Assembly: GCA_947455195.1 (NCBI GenBank)
Contig: CANGMI010000007.1
Location: 338,875-402,874 of the forward strand
Reading direction: 5' to 3'
Length of the DNA: 64,000 bases
Origin: Pseudomonadota bacterium
GTDB lineage: Bacteria > Pseudomonadota > Gammaproteobacteria > Burkholderiales > SG8-39
The translations under genes were made by a program, and so were the position numbers. The notes under the pieces were generated by a model. It was given only the letters and a program-made list of their open reading frames with translations, did not search any database and was not told the DNA's origin. Shown here piece by piece: positions 35,457-45,708 of this stretch (position 1 is its first letter; every line of letters starts with the position of its first letter).

Positions 35457-36449
35457 TCAGTCAGCCTGTACACCGGCCGATTTCACCACCGCCGTCCAGC
35501 GTTCGAGTTCGTTCTTCACCAGGGCAGCAAAGTCCGCACTCGATCCTGCCATGGGCTCGGCGCCCTGCGAAGCCAGGCGTTCGCGTACATCGGGGCTCGC
35601 CTGCGCCTGGGCAATCAGGCTGGCGAGCCGTGAAACGATCGTCGCAGGAACGCCTGCGGGTCCGAGAACGCCAAACCAGGCGCTGACCTCGTAGCCGGGC
35701 AGACCCGCTTCGGCGAAGGTAGGCACCCCGGGCAGGTTGGCCGAGCGCTGATGGTCGCTCACTGCCAGGGCTCGCACCGAGCCTGCGCGTACCTGGGGGC
35801 TTGCGGTGAGTACGAGATCGAACATCATGTTCACCTGGCCCGAGAGGAGGTCGGCCAGCGCCGGTGCCGAGCCCTTGTAGGGAACATGCATCGTGCGGAT
35901 GCCAGCCGTGGCATCGAGCAGCGCACCCGCCAGGTGGTTCGATGTACCGCTGCCGGCCGAGGCGTAGGTGAGGGCGTCAGGTCGGCTTCGCGCCAGCGCG
36001 AGGAGCTCGGCGAGCGAACGTGCCGGTACCGAGGGATGCACGAGGAGCGCAAACGGAATCGATGCCAGGGGCGCCACGGGGGTGAAGTCGCGGATCGGGT
36101 CGTAGCCGACCCGTCGGTTCAAGGCCGGGTTGATGGCGTGCGAACTGACCGTGCCCAGCAGAAAGACCTGCCCGTCGGCTGCCGCCTGCGCGACGGCCAG
36201 CGTCCCGATGGCCGTACCCGCGCCGGCGCGGTTCTCGATGATCCAGGGCTGACCGCTCAGTTCGGCGAGCTTCTGGCCGAAGGCCCGGGCCAGGATGTCG
36301 GCTGAGCCACCCGGCGGGTAGGGCACGACCAGTCGCACGGCACGGCTGGGCCAGACTGGCGCCTGAACCTGTGCCTCCACGCCGATGCCGGCAGCCGCAA
36401 GCAGGAGGCCGCTCAATACGCGGTGAGCCGCTCGTGGCAGGGCTGCCAT
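35457..36449 (-). CDS. TctC/Bug-family periplasmic binding protein
   Basis: 330 residues with a signal peptide (about 1-27). The Bug-family start WPSRAVRLVVPYPPGGSADILAR is followed by VENRAGAGTAIGT-like (IENRAGAGTAIGT) and VPYKGSAPALADLLSGQV. These proteins bind carboxylates and are hugely expanded in Burkholderiales, mostly without TctAB membrane partners, as here. It overlaps the upstream diiron gene by ATGA, suggesting that both act on one compound. Confidence 0.9.
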   Translation of the reverse strand: MAALPRAAHRVLSGLLLAAAGIGVEAQVQAPVWPSRAVRLVVPYPPGGSADILARAFGQKLAELSGQPWIIENRAGAGTAIGTLAVAQAAADGQVFLLGTVSSHAINPALNRRVGYDPIRDFTPVAPLASIPFALLVHPSVPARSLAELLALARSRPDALTYASAGSGTSNHLAGALLDATAGIRTMHVPYKGSAPALADLLSGQVNMMFDLVLTASPQVRAGSVRALAVSDHQRSANLPGVPTFAEAGLPGYEVSAWFGVLGPAGVPATIVSRLASLIAQAQASPDVRERLASQGAEPMAGSSADFAALVKNELERWTAVVKSAGVQAD

Positions 36450-37372
36450 CAGTGTGCCGCCGGCCCGTCGATCTCGGGGATGGCGGGTATCTGCACGCCC
36501 CAGGGCGCCACATCGGCACGAATCCGATCGACGCCGCGCCGGATGATGGCAATTTCATCGTCCGGGTGCGTGGCACCCAGACCCCATTCGGCCGCCAGTG
36601 CCCGGTTGTGTCCGGAGCGGGCGCGTTCATCAGCCGGCAGGTTGACTACCGCGTAGACGCCCGAGAGCAGTGATCCGCGCAGTTTCTTGGAGACCTTGGC
36701 CCCCAGCAGATCCTTTTCGGCCTGGTCGAGATCGCTGAAGAAGCGCCGCATGATCAGTCGACCGAACTGGATGTGGCGGGCCTCGTCTCTCAGGATCAGT
36801 CGGCAGGCTTCCCGAATCGACTCGAACCGTGCATTCTCGTAGCGCGCTTGCAGGAGTTCGCCCGACAACTGCTCGAACAGGGTATTCACCGCCAGACCGG
36901 CAAAGAACGACATCTGGCGTTCGTCACGTTCGTCATGAAAGCGCGGAATGATGGCCTGGAAGTAGTCGGCGCTGGGGGTGGCCTGATAGTCGGCCGTCGC
37001 ACCCCCGATGGCACGTGCCACCCGGAACGAGGCCTCGTGGTGGCGCAATTCCTCGGCGATGAAGTTGGTGATGTGCTGCTTCACCTCGAAAGGTTGATGC
37101 GTGAAGATGGCATCGCGCAGGCGTTCGGCCCCGTAAGGGGTGGCGCCATGCTCCATCCAGGCGCGCAGCGACCACCACTCGGCACCGGCGGCTCGCACTT
37201 CGGGGGGGAGTTCGGCATCGCGCACATCGGCAAAGTCGATGGCGGCCGGGTCCCACGCCAGCGCACGGGCCTGTTCGCACAGCGTCCAGATGTCGGGGTA
37301 GCGCATCTCGGCCACGATGGGGTACGGGTTGGGGACCTGGGCGATTTCTTCGAGCAAGGAGGGCTGCATCAT
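36449..37372 (-). CDS. Ferritin-like diiron protein, probable oxygenase
   Basis: 307 residues, mostly helical. Two ExxH motifs (Glu108-His111 in EELRHHE; Glu197-His200 in DEARHIQFG) with an intervening Glu167 (FEQLSGELL) give the ligand pattern of a carboxylate-bridged diiron site. Size and pattern resemble AurF-type N-oxygenases and related oxidases more than ferritins, but the substrate is unknown. No dedicated reductase is nearby. Its stop overlaps the TctC-family gene (ATGA), an uncommon pairing. Confidence 0.7.
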   Translation of the reverse strand: MMQPSLLEEIAQVPNPYPIVAEMRYPDIWTLCEQARALAWDPAAIDFADVRDAELPPEVRAAGAEWWSLRAWMEHGATPYGAERLRDAIFTHQPFEVKQHITNFIAEELRHHEASFRVARAIGGATADYQATPSADYFQAIIPRFHDERDERQMSFFAGLAVNTLFEQLSGELLQARYENARFESIREACRLILRDEARHIQFGRLIMRRFFSDLDQAEKDLLGAKVSKKLRGSLLSGVYAVVNLPADERARSGHNRALAAEWGLGATHPDDEIAIIRRGVDRIRADVAPWGVQIPAIPEIDGPAAH

Positions 37373-37563
37373 CGAATCCTCTTGGGTGCCCGTCCGGCGC
37401 TACGGGTGGTGTGATCGGTGCCTCGCGCGGCGGCTGTGCAGTCAGTGCGCTGACCCGGTGCCGTCCGTGCGGGCCAGATCGTCGCGCAGCGTCTGATCGG
37501 CCTCGCCATGACGCATGGCCCCAAGGCTATCATGGGATCCATGTCCTGCAGGAGATCGATGCC

Positions 37564-38589
37564 ATGAGCCTGAACTCTGCTGGCGCCGAGCCGCCGGGTC
37601 GCCTGCCTGTGTCTGCAAACGGCGGGGGCGAGGCGGCGACGCCACCCGACACGTCGATCGCAGCCAAGTTGCAGGCGTTGCTCGAACGATGCCGTGGGCT
37701 CGTGCCGGTTCGTACCGCCGTCGTACACCCCTGTGACGCCGAGTCGCTGTCCGCCGCTCTGGAGGCCACGCGGCTGGGGCTGATCGATCCGGTGATCGTG
37801 GCACCGCGTGCTCGCCTGCAGGCGATGGCGGCAGGCGCCGGCCTTGATATCGGTCGCTGGCCGATCATCGACACGGCGCACAGCCACGATTCGGCCGCGC
37901 AGGCCGTCGCACTCGTGCGGGCAGGCAAGGCCGAGGTGTTGATGAAGGGCAGCCTTCACAGTGATGAACTGCTCACCGAGGTGATCCATCCGGCCACGGG
38001 CCTTCGGACCGCGCGACGGGTCAGTCACTGCTTCGTGATGGACGTGCCGGGTTACCCGCGCCTGCTCATCATCACCGACGCAGCCGTCAATATTGCGCCG
38101 ACACTGGCCGAGAAGGTCGACATCGTCCAGAACGCGATCGATCTTGCCGCCACACTGGGCTTCGATCCGGTTCGGGTTGCGGTGCTCTCGGCGATGGAAA
38201 CCGTGAATCCGGCGGTACCCTCGACCATCGAGGCAGCGGCCCTGTGCAAGATGGCCGATCGGGGGCAGATTGTCGGTGCCCTCGTTGACGGTCCCCTGGC
38301 GATGGACAATGCCATCAGCCTTGATGCCGTTCGCATCAAGCACATCGAATCGACGGTAGCGGGTCGGGCCAACGTCCTGCTCGTTCCCGATCTGGAAGCG
38401 GGCAACATGCTTGCCAAGAGTCTGAGTTTTCTTTCGCGTGCCGAGGCCGCCGGCGTGGTGATGGGGGCCAGGGTGCCTGTTGTCCTGCCCAGTCGCGCCG
38501 ACAGTCTCGCGTCAAGGCTCGCCGGATGCGCGGTGGCCGCGCTCCTCGCCCACGCTCGTCGCGCGGCTGCCGCCCAGGCGATTCGCTGA
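37564..38589 (+). CDS. pta: Short phosphate acetyl/butyryl-transferase
   Basis: 341 residues from ATG 37564 (ribosome site AGGAG about nine bases before). The PTA/PTB domain is seen in LMKGSLHSDELL, SHCFVMDVPGYPRLLIITDAAVNIAP and the ending VVLPSRADS. An N-terminal extension of about 35 residues is low in complexity. It transfers acyl groups between CoA and phosphate. The acetate kinase gene begins on the next base after its stop, so the pair interconverts acyl-CoA and acid plus ATP. Acetyl versus butyryl preference is undecided. Confidence 0.88.
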   Translation: MSLNSAGAEPPGRLPVSANGGGEAATPPDTSIAAKLQALLERCRGLVPVRTAVVHPCDAESLSAALEATRLGLIDPVIVAPRARLQAMAAGAGLDIGRWPIIDTAHSHDSAAQAVALVRAGKAEVLMKGSLHSDELLTEVIHPATGLRTARRVSHCFVMDVPGYPRLLIITDAAVNIAPTLAEKVDIVQNAIDLAATLGFDPVRVAVLSAMETVNPAVPSTIEAAALCKMADRGQIVGALVDGPLAMDNAISLDAVRIKHIESTVAGRANVLLVPDLEAGNMLAKSLSFLSRAEAAGVVMGARVPVVLPSRADSLASRLAGCAVAALLAHARRAAAAQAIR

Positions 38590-39768
38590 GTGGCCCACGA
38601 CCTGCTCGTCCTCAATGCGGGTTCATCGACCCTCAAGTTCGCGCTTTTCGAGGCGAGCGAAGCCCGCCAGACGAACGAGGGTCGGGAGGCGACGCACGGA
38701 CTCCCCTGCCTGCTGCGCGGCGAGATCGACCTGCACGCCCCGGCGGTGCAAGGCCACGATGGAGCGCTGGCAGCAGTTCTCGAGCGCATCGATCGGCAAC
38801 TGGACGGGGCGCCTCTTGCAGCGGCAGCCCATCGCGTGGTGCATGGCGGTGAGCACTTTTCCGCTCCGGTTCTGGTCGATGCCCGGGTGCTGGCCGATCT
38901 GCACCGGCTCGAATCGCTGGCACCGCTGCATCAACCGGCCAATCTCGCAGCCATCGAGGCACTCGAGCGTCTGATGCCCGGTTTGCCCCAGATCGCCTGC
39001 TTCGATACGGCCTTTCATCGTGGTCAGCCCTGGGTTGCGCAGGCGCTCGCGCTGCCGGCAGCCGTGACTGCACGCGGCGTACGCCGCTACGGTTTTCATG
39101 GTCTGTCGTTCGAGTCGATCGTTGCCCAGTTCGCGCGGCACGACGCGAGCCTCGTTGAGGCACGGGTGATCGTGCTCCACCTGGGCAGTGGCTCGAGCCT
39201 GTGCGCGATCGACAAGGGGCGCAGCGTGGCCACCACGATGGGCTTCAGCGCGCTCGAAGGAATACCGATGGGCACCCGTCCGGGCAGCCTCGACCCCGGC
39301 GTGCTGCTGTGGCTGGCCGACCACATGGCCCTCGACACCCGGGCGATCGAGCACATGCTCTATCGCGAGTCGGGACTCCTGGGCGTCTCCGGCCTCTCGG
39401 CGGACATGCGGGTGCTGGAGGCGAGCAGTGACCCCCAGGCCGCGCGGGCGATCGACCTGTGGGTCTATCGCATCGGTCGTGAGATCGGTTCGCTCGCCGC
39501 CGCCCTGGGTGGAGTCGATGCGTTGGTCTTTACGGCGGGCATCGGCGAGAACAGCGCTTCAGCCCGCGCCCGCATTGCTGCCGCAGCCGCCTGGCTGGGT
39601 GTCGAGATCGATCCGGCGGCCAACCGTGAGCCTCGCCCGCGCATCAGCACGAGTGCCAGTCGCGTGGCTGCATGGGTGATGCCCACCGATGAAGAGGGGG
39701 TGATCGCACGCCAGGCCCTGGCGCTTGTCGCTCGTCACCCCCGCGTCACTGGTCGTGGTTCCTCCTAG
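38590..39768 (+). CDS. ackA: Acetate kinase
   Basis: 392 residues starting with GTG immediately after the phosphotransacetylase stop. ASKHA-fold motifs are present: [16 protein letters not shown] at the start, CFDTAFH with the substrate-site residues, [11 protein letters not shown] and FTAGIGENS. It makes ATP from acetyl phosphate or the reverse. The last bases overlap the convergent ygiQ gene, leaving no room for a separate terminator. Confidence 0.95.
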   Translation: MAHDLLVLNAGSSTLKFALFEASEARQTNEGREATHGLPCLLRGEIDLHAPAVQGHDGALAAVLERIDRQLDGAPLAAAAHRVVHGGEHFSAPVLVDARVLADLHRLESLAPLHQPANLAAIEALERLMPGLPQIACFDTAFHRGQPWVAQALALPAAVTARGVRRYGFHGLSFESIVAQFARHDASLVEARVIVLHLGSGSSLCAIDKGRSVATTMGFSALEGIPMGTRPGSLDPGVLLWLADHMALDTRAIEHMLYRESGLLGVSGLSADMRVLEASSDPQAARAIDLWVYRIGREIGSLAAALGGVDALVFTAGIGENSASARARIAAAAAWLGVEIDPAANREPRPRISTSASRVAAWVMPTDEEGVIARQALALVARHPRVTGRGSS

Positions 39769-42188
39769 CGCCGCCCGCGCCCGACCGGACTGCCTGGTTT
39801 TCGTGCCGGCACGGCCGGAAGTCCGGTGTGCTGGGTTCTGAAGGGCTGCGCAGCGCTCGAGCTTCGCCGAGTACCTGGTTTGCCGCCTGCCCTGGTGGGC
39901 ACTCGGGCGCCCGCGCCTGCTCGCTCATTGGCGACCACACTGCCTGGACCGGTGCGTGGTTGGCCTTCTGCGCCGATTCTGCCTGCCTTGAGCGGTCTGT
40001 CCGGCCCGGCGGTTGCAGTCGCAGAGGCCGCCGCGGGCCCCGACCGACGGCGTCTGCCCTCGGGCTGTTCGAGCGATCCGGCCGGTTGCCAGGTCGGGAT
40101 GAGCTGATGCTTGCCACTCCCGATGAGGTCGGTGCGACCCATGCGCCGCAACGCCTCGCGCAGCATGGGCCAATTGGCTGCATCGTGATACCGCAGGAAG
40201 GCCTTGTGCAGGCGGCGCTGGCGCATACCCTTGGGAATGTAGACCGTTTCGCTGTCGCGAGTGATGCGACGCAGGGGGTTGCGCTCGCTGTGATACATGG
40301 CGCTTGCCGTCGACATTGGCGACGGCAGGAAAGCCTGTACCTGGTCTGCCCGAAAGCCATGCTGCTTGAGCCAGAGGGCCAGTTCGAGCATGTCCTCGTC
40401 GGTCGTGCCCGGATGGGCCGCGATGAAATACGGGATCAGGTACTGCTCCTTGCCCGCCTGTCTCGAATAGCGGTCGAACATCGTCTTGAAGGCGTCATAG
40501 GTCCCGACGCCCGGTTTCATCATCTTCGACAATGGCCCTTCGCTGATCGCCTCCGGGGCAATCTTGAGGTATCCACCCACATGATGCTGGGCGAGTTCCT
40601 TCACATACTCGGGTGATTCGATCGCGAGGTCATAGCGCACACCGGATGCAATCAGCACCTTCTTGATGCCGGGCAGGGTGCGCGCACGTCGGTACAACTT
40701 GATCAGCGGGCTGTGATCGGTGTTGAGGTTGGGGCATACACCCGGAAAGACGCACGAGGGGCGACGACAGGCCGACTCGATCTCACGCGATTTGCAGGCG
40801 ATACGCCACATGTTGGCGGTAGGGCCGCCCAGATCGGAAATGACGCCGGTGAAACCGGGCACGGTGTCGCGCACCGTCTCGATCTCGCGAATGATCGAAT
40901 CTTCCGACCGGTTCTGGATGATGCGTCCCTCGTGCTCGGTAATCGAGCAGAAGGTGCAACCGCCAAAACAGCCGCGCTGGATCGCGATCGAGAACCGGAT
41001 CATCTCGTAGGCGGGCAGCTTCGCGTCGCCGTAGGAGGGGTGCGGCCGGCGCTGGTAAGGCAGTTCGTACACCCAGTCCATCTCGGGCGTGGTGAGCGGA
41101 ATGGGGGGAGGATTGAGCCAGACGTCGCGGTCGCCGTGGCGCTGGACGAGTGCGCGCGCATTGCCCGGATTGGCTTCCACATGGAGGATGCGCGAAGCGT
41201 GGGCATAGAGCACCGGGTCGTTCACGACCTGGTCGTAAGCGGGCATGCGGATGACGCTGTTGGCACGATCGGTGTTCTTCACGTCGCCGGCGCGCCGCAC
41301 TGGCAGAAATCGTACCGGCACCGCGTTCCCGCTCGGTACGATGCCGCGTGTGGTCGGATCCTGGGAAGGGTCGGTGCTCGCGCCTGCCTTCGCGCCCGGC
41401 AGGGGTTCCATGGCATAGGGGTCGATCGGCGGGGCCAGGGGGCCGGGGGTATCAATCGTGGTCGAGTCGATCTCGATCCAGCCATCGGGTACACCATCAC
41501 GCACGAACGCAGTGCCACGCACATCGGTGATGGCGCTGGCGGGTTCGCCATTGGCGAGGCGGTGCGCCACTTCGATGAGTGCCCGCTCGGCGTTGCCGTA
41601 GAGGAGCAGATCCCCGCGGGCATCGAGCAGGATCGAGCGTCGTACCTTCTCCGACCAGTAGTCGAAATGCGCAATGCGCCGAAGCGATGCCTCGATGCCA
41701 CCAAGGACGATCGTTGCGTCGGCAAAGGCCTCACGCACCCGCTGGGCATAGACGATCACCGAGCGATCGGGTCGTTTGCCCGCTTCTCCCCCCGGGGTGT
41801 AGGCGTCATCGGAGCGGATGCGCCGGTCGGAGGTGTAACGGTTCACCATCGAGTCCATGTTGCCGGCGGTGATGCCGAAGAACACGGTGGGCTTGCCCAG
41901 GGCCCGGAAGGCCTCCGGGCTGTGCCAGTCGGGTTGCGCGATGATGCCTACCCTGAAACCCTGGGCTTCGAGCACGCGGCCCACGATGGCCATCCCGAAA
42001 CTCGGATGGTCGACATAGGCATCGCCAGTCACGAGGATGACGTCGCAGGCATCCCAGCCCAGTTCGTCCATCTCGGCACGGCTCATTGGCAGGAAGGGGG
42101 CAGGCCCCAGGCGCGTTGCCCAGCGTTTTCGCCACGAGAAGATCTCGCGCGGGGCTTTCAGGGCGGGCAGGGCATGGCTCACGGGCAC
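39765..42188 (-). CDS. ygiQ: YgiQ-family radical SAM protein
   Basis: 807 residues. The N-terminal YgiQ-specific domain ([18 protein letters not shown]) is followed by a radical SAM core with the cluster motif [11 protein letters not shown] (C-x3-C-x2-C). A long C-terminal tail rich in Arg, Gly, Pro and Ala (about the last 110 residues) looks disordered. Family proteins are widespread and uncharacterised. The 3' ends of ygiQ and ackA overlap by four bases. Confidence 0.93.
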   Translation of the reverse strand: MPVSHALPALKAPREIFSWRKRWATRLGPAPFLPMSRAEMDELGWDACDVILVTGDAYVDHPSFGMAIVGRVLEAQGFRVGIIAQPDWHSPEAFRALGKPTVFFGITAGNMDSMVNRYTSDRRIRSDDAYTPGGEAGKRPDRSVIVYAQRVREAFADATIVLGGIEASLRRIAHFDYWSEKVRRSILLDARGDLLLYGNAERALIEVAHRLANGEPASAITDVRGTAFVRDGVPDGWIEIDSTTIDTPGPLAPPIDPYAMEPLPGAKAGASTDPSQDPTTRGIVPSGNAVPVRFLPVRRAGDVKNTDRANSVIRMPAYDQVVNDPVLYAHASRILHVEANPGNARALVQRHGDRDVWLNPPPIPLTTPEMDWVYELPYQRRPHPSYGDAKLPAYEMIRFSIAIQRGCFGGCTFCSITEHEGRIIQNRSEDSIIREIETVRDTVPGFTGVISDLGGPTANMWRIACKSREIESACRRPSCVFPGVCPNLNTDHSPLIKLYRRARTLPGIKKVLIASGVRYDLAIESPEYVKELAQHHVGGYLKIAPEAISEGPLSKMMKPGVGTYDAFKTMFDRYSRQAGKEQYLIPYFIAAHPGTTDEDMLELALWLKQHGFRADQVQAFLPSPMSTASAMYHSERNPLRRITRDSETVYIPKGMRQRRLHKAFLRYHDAANWPMLREALRRMGRTDLIGSGKHQLIPTWQPAGSLEQPEGRRRRSGPAAASATATAGPDRPLKAGRIGAEGQPRTGPGSVVANERAGAGARVPTRAGGKPGTRRSSSAAQPFRTQHTGLPAVPARKPGSPVGRGRR

Positions 42189-42193
42189 TTGAC

Positions 42194-43834
42194 TCAGAAC
42201 CCGACGGCGAGACTGTCGCGACGTGCGTCGGAGGCTGCCAGGTAACCATCATCGATGCGGCGGATGATCTGCGAGCAGCCGAAGTCCATGTAGCCCGGCG
42301 GCAGTTCGACAACCTTGTGGCCACGCGCCGCGAGGTCCTCGAGCGTGTTGCCGGGGAACCGCTCGAAGTTCACCTCCATGCCCTGCACGATGCGGAATCG
42401 CGGACCATCGATGGCCGCTTGCGGGCCCTGGCCGTAATCGGCCATGCGAACCATGAGCTGGGTATGGCCTTGAGCCTGAATGGTGCCCCCCATGAGTCCG
42501 AGGGTCATCACCGGCTGCCCATCGCGGGTGACAAAGCCCGGAATGATCGTGTGGTAAGGGCGCTTGCCGGGAGCCACCTGGTTCGGGTGGCCGAGTACGC
42601 GCGAGAAGCCGTTGCCGCGATTCTGCAGGCTGATGCCGGTGCCCGGGATGACGATGCCCGAACCGAAGCCGGCAAAGTTCGACTGGATCATCGACACCAT
42701 CATGCCGTCGGCATCGGCTGCCGTGAGGTACACCGTGCCACCCCGGGGCGGTGTGCCATGACCGAAATCCTGTGCGCGGGTACGGTCGATGAGCGCGGCG
42801 CGTGCGGCGAGGTAGCCCGGGTCGAGCAGGTCGCGCGAGAGCGTCTGCATGTCGCGCGGATCACCGACATGGGCCGCTGCATCCGCCAGGCCGAGCTTGA
42901 TGGCCTCGATCTGCAGATGCACGCTGTCGGCCGAGTCGACGGCGAGGCTTGCCATGTCGAAGTGAGCAAGGATGCCCAGCGCGATGAGGCACACGATGCC
43001 CTGCGTGTTGGGCGGAATCTCGTGCATGCGATAGCCGCGGTAATCCATGTGGATCGGGGTGATCCAGTCGTTCTTGTGCGCGGCCAGATCCGCGGTCGTC
43101 ATCGCGCCGCCATTCTCGCTGGCATGGCGCGCGATGGCCTCGGCCAGTTCGCCCCGGTAGAAGGCTTCGGTCTGCGTCTCGGCAATCAATCGCAGCGTCT
43201 TCGCCTGCTCCGGGTGACGGAAGAGTTCTCCTGTTTCCGGCGCCCGCCCGCCCGGCATGAAGGCCGCCGAAAAACCGGGCTGAACCTTCAGTTCGTCGAT
43301 CTGGCTTGCCCAGCGGCTGGCGATGAAGGGCGAGACATGAAATCCACGCTCGGCATACTCGATGGCAGGCTCGAACAGCCTGGCAAACGGCAGTCGGCCG
43401 AAACGACGCGACAGGTCAATCCACGCCGAGACGGCACCGGGTACCGTCACGGCGTTCCAGCCGCGCATCGGCATGGTCTTGCTGTCGGGCGCGACCTTGT
43501 CGAAATACTCGGGTGTCCAGGCGGCTGGCGCGCGGCCCGAGGCGTTGAGTCCGTGCAGTGCCTTGCCATCCCAGAGGATCGCGAACGCGTCACTGCCGAT
43601 GCCGTTCGAGATCGGTTCGACCACGGTGAGGCAGATGGCGGTCGCCAGTGCGGCATCGACCGCGTTGCCGCCCGAGAGCAGCGTGCGCAAGCCCGCTTGC
43701 GCAGCCAGCGGTTGCGAGGTCGAGACCACGTTGCGCGCGAGCGTGGGCCGACGCAGCGTCAGGTAAGGGTTCTCCCAATCAGGACCCGATCGGGCCGATG
43801 GGCTGGCATCTGTGGGCGTGGCTTGCGTGGACAT
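42194..43834 (-). CDS. ggt: Gamma-glutamyltransferase-family enzyme, probably cytoplasmic
   Basis: 546 residues from ATG 43834, without a signal peptide. NTN-hydrolase proenzyme features are seen: [21 protein letters not shown] near the start, [14 protein letters not shown], and the autocleavage threonine at about Thr367 in [13 protein letters not shown], which would free the small subunit. The T-V-Y context differs from the T-T-H of E. coli Ggt. It may act on gamma-glutamyl compounds or cephalosporin-like amides. It is divergent from the TPP-enzyme gene and five bases upstream of ygiQ on the same strand. Confidence 0.88.
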   Translation of the reverse strand: MSTQATPTDASPSARSGPDWENPYLTLRRPTLARNVVSTSQPLAAQAGLRTLLSGGNAVDAALATAICLTVVEPISNGIGSDAFAILWDGKALHGLNASGRAPAAWTPEYFDKVAPDSKTMPMRGWNAVTVPGAVSAWIDLSRRFGRLPFARLFEPAIEYAERGFHVSPFIASRWASQIDELKVQPGFSAAFMPGGRAPETGELFRHPEQAKTLRLIAETQTEAFYRGELAEAIARHASENGGAMTTADLAAHKNDWITPIHMDYRGYRMHEIPPNTQGIVCLIALGILAHFDMASLAVDSADSVHLQIEAIKLGLADAAAHVGDPRDMQTLSRDLLDPGYLAARAALIDRTRAQDFGHGTPPRGGTVYLTAADADGMMVSMIQSNFAGFGSGIVIPGTGISLQNRGNGFSRVLGHPNQVAPGKRPYHTIIPGFVTRDGQPVMTLGLMGGTIQAQGHTQLMVRMADYGQGPQAAIDGPRFRIVQGMEVNFERFPGNTLEDLAARGHKVVELPPGYMDFGCSQIIRRIDDGYLAASDARRDSLAVGF

Positions 43835-43906
43835 GCGCGGAGTTTCCCTGGAAGTGGTCGCGGGCAAGGTGACCGCCGACTATAGCAGCAGCGGCTGCGC
43901 ACCGCC

Positions 43907-43926
43907 GGCACTGCTGCGGCAGTGCC
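43907..43926. promoter_or_regulatory. Inverted repeat between divergent ggt and TPP-enzyme genes
   Basis: GGCACTGC and GCAGTGCC are perfect 8-bp arms around TGCG. The repeat lies between a - strand TATAGT box (43879-43884, towards ggt) and a + strand TATATT box (43939-43944), where a repressor could block both promoters. Confidence 0.5.
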
Positions 43927-43938
43927 CGACACTTGGGC

Positions 43939-43944
43939 TATATT
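43939..43944 (+). promoter_or_regulatory. -10 box for the TPP-dependent enzyme gene
   Basis: TATATT lies 46 bases before the ATG at 43990; the -35 position falls within the inverted repeat 43907-43926 and matches the consensus poorly. Confidence 0.4.
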
Positions 43945-43989
43945 GCCGGCTCGCCCGCCTTGGGGGCTACCTGTTTCCGGAGAAATCAC

Positions 43990-45678
43990 ATGAGCGCAGC
44001 CGAGCCCCGTACTGGCGGGCAGATCCTGGTCGATTGCCTGCAGATCCATGGTGTCGATACGGCTTTCTGCGTACCGGGTGAGAGCTATCTGGCGGTGCTC
44101 GACGCGCTCTACGACGTACGCGATGCCCTGCGACTCATCGTGGCGCGGCAGGATGGTGGCGCAGCCTACATGGCGGAAGCCTACGGCAAGGCAAGTGGCC
44201 GCCCGGGTATCTGCTTCGTCACCCGCGGGCCGGGTGCCACCAACGCGAGCATTGCGGTACACACCGCGCAGCAGGATTCGACACCGATGATTCTCTTCGT
44301 CGGTCAGGTCGGCGGTGACTTTGTCGAGCGCGAAGCCTTTCAGGAGATCGATTATCGGCGCATGTATGGCCCGATGTCGAAGTGGGTGGCGAGCATCGAT
44401 CGGGCCGATCGCATTCCCGAATTCGTGAGTCGGGCCTTTCACCTGGCGACCTCGGGCCGCCCGGGTCCCGTCGTGCTGGCTTTGCCCGAGGACATGCTCA
44501 CCACGACTGCAACCGTGGCGCAGACCCGCCCGTACCAGACCGTGCAGGCAGCACCCCTTGCGGCCGACATCGAGCACCTGCGCACGATGATTGCGGCCGC
44601 GGAGCGGCCCATCCTGCTCCTGGGGGGCAGTGTCTGGAGCACGACGGCCTGTGCCGACATTCGTGCCTTCGCCGAGGGCTGTCAGCTGCCGGTGGCAACC
44701 GCGTTGCGACATCAGGATCTTTTCGACAACCATCACTCGCAGTATGTCGGTGACGCCGGTATCGGCCCCAACCCCAGGCTCGCCGCGCGCATCCGCGCAG
44801 CCGACCTGGTGATTGCCGCCGGCACCCGGCTCGACGAGATGACGACGCAGGCCTACACCCTCCTCGAGGCTCCGGTGCCGCGCCAGCGTCTTGTTCATGT
44901 GCACGCCGCCGCTGAAGAGCTGGGCCGGGTGTACCAGGCCGACCTGCTGATCCATGCGGGCGTCGGGGCTTTTGCTGCGGCGGTGAGCGGGCTTCGTGTC
45001 GACGCGAGTCAGCGTGCCGGCTGGCTGGCCGAGGCGCGCGCCGAGTACGAGGCCTGGCAGCAACCGCAACCGATCCCCGGGGCCGTGCAGATGCAGGACA
45101 TCGTCTGCCAGTTGCGCGAGCATGTGCCGGCCGACACGCTCATCTGCACCGGCGCCGGGAACTTCTCGGGCTTTGTCCAGCGCTACTGGCGCTTTTCGAG
45201 CTGGCGCTCGCAGGTGGCACCCTTCAACGGCTCGATGGGCTACGGTACGCCGGCCGGCATTGGCGCGCAGTGTGCCTACCCCGATCGGCTGGTGATCTCC
45301 TTCAATGGCGACGGCGACTACCTCATGAATGGCCAGGAAATCGCCACCGCCGTTCAGTACGACCTGCCCATCATCTACATCGTCGTCAACAACGGCATGT
45401 ACGGCACCATCCGCATGCATCAGGAGCGCGAATACCCCACGCGGGTTCATGGCACCGCGCTTCGCAACCCGGATTTTGCCGCGCTGGCTCGGGCCTACGG
45501 GGCCGAAGGGTATCTGGTGGAGCGCACCGAGCAGTTCATGCCCGCCTTCGAGGCTGCACGCATGTCACGGCGCACCGCGCTCATCGAGTGTCGCATCGAT
45601 CCACAGGCCATCACGACGGCAACGACCATGGATGCCATTCGCACCCGGGCGCTGGCGGCGCAACCGAAGACTCGGTAG
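43990..45678 (+). CDS. Thiamine-diphosphate-dependent enzyme (acetolactate synthase large-subunit-like)
   Basis: 562 residues from ATG 43990, preceded by CCGGAG. It has the three-domain layout of the acetolactate synthase/benzoylformate decarboxylase family; the C-terminal ThDP motif is GDGDYLMNGQE followed by VNNGMYG. In the N-terminal domain the position of the conserved catalytic glutamate (R-x-E-x-G-A) is Asp55 (ARQDGGAAYMAEA). No small regulatory subunit gene is adjacent, so biosynthetic acetolactate synthase is unlikely; a catabolic lyase or decarboxylase is more probable. Confidence 0.85.
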   Translation: MSAAEPRTGGQILVDCLQIHGVDTAFCVPGESYLAVLDALYDVRDALRLIVARQDGGAAYMAEAYGKASGRPGICFVTRGPGATNASIAVHTAQQDSTPMILFVGQVGGDFVEREAFQEIDYRRMYGPMSKWVASIDRADRIPEFVSRAFHLATSGRPGPVVLALPEDMLTTTATVAQTRPYQTVQAAPLAADIEHLRTMIAAAERPILLLGGSVWSTTACADIRAFAEGCQLPVATALRHQDLFDNHHSQYVGDAGIGPNPRLAARIRAADLVIAAGTRLDEMTTQAYTLLEAPVPRQRLVHVHAAAEELGRVYQADLLIHAGVGAFAAAVSGLRVDASQRAGWLAEARAEYEAWQQPQPIPGAVQMQDIVCQLREHVPADTLICTGAGNFSGFVQRYWRFSSWRSQVAPFNGSMGYGTPAGIGAQCAYPDRLVISFNGDGDYLMNGQEIATAVQYDLPIIYIVVNNGMYGTIRMHQEREYPTRVHGTALRNPDFAALARAYGAEGYLVERTEQFMPAFEAARMSRRTALIECRIDPQAITTATTMDAIRTRALAAQPKTR

Positions 45679-45708
45679 CCGTCGGGCAGGCCTTCGAGGG
45701 CGGCCTGC

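Noticed and set aside
43990-45678. Biosynthetic acetolactate synthase (ilvB)
   Set aside because: No ilvN-type small subunit or ilvC is adjacent, and the conserved catalytic Glu is Asp; a generic ThDP enzyme label is safer.
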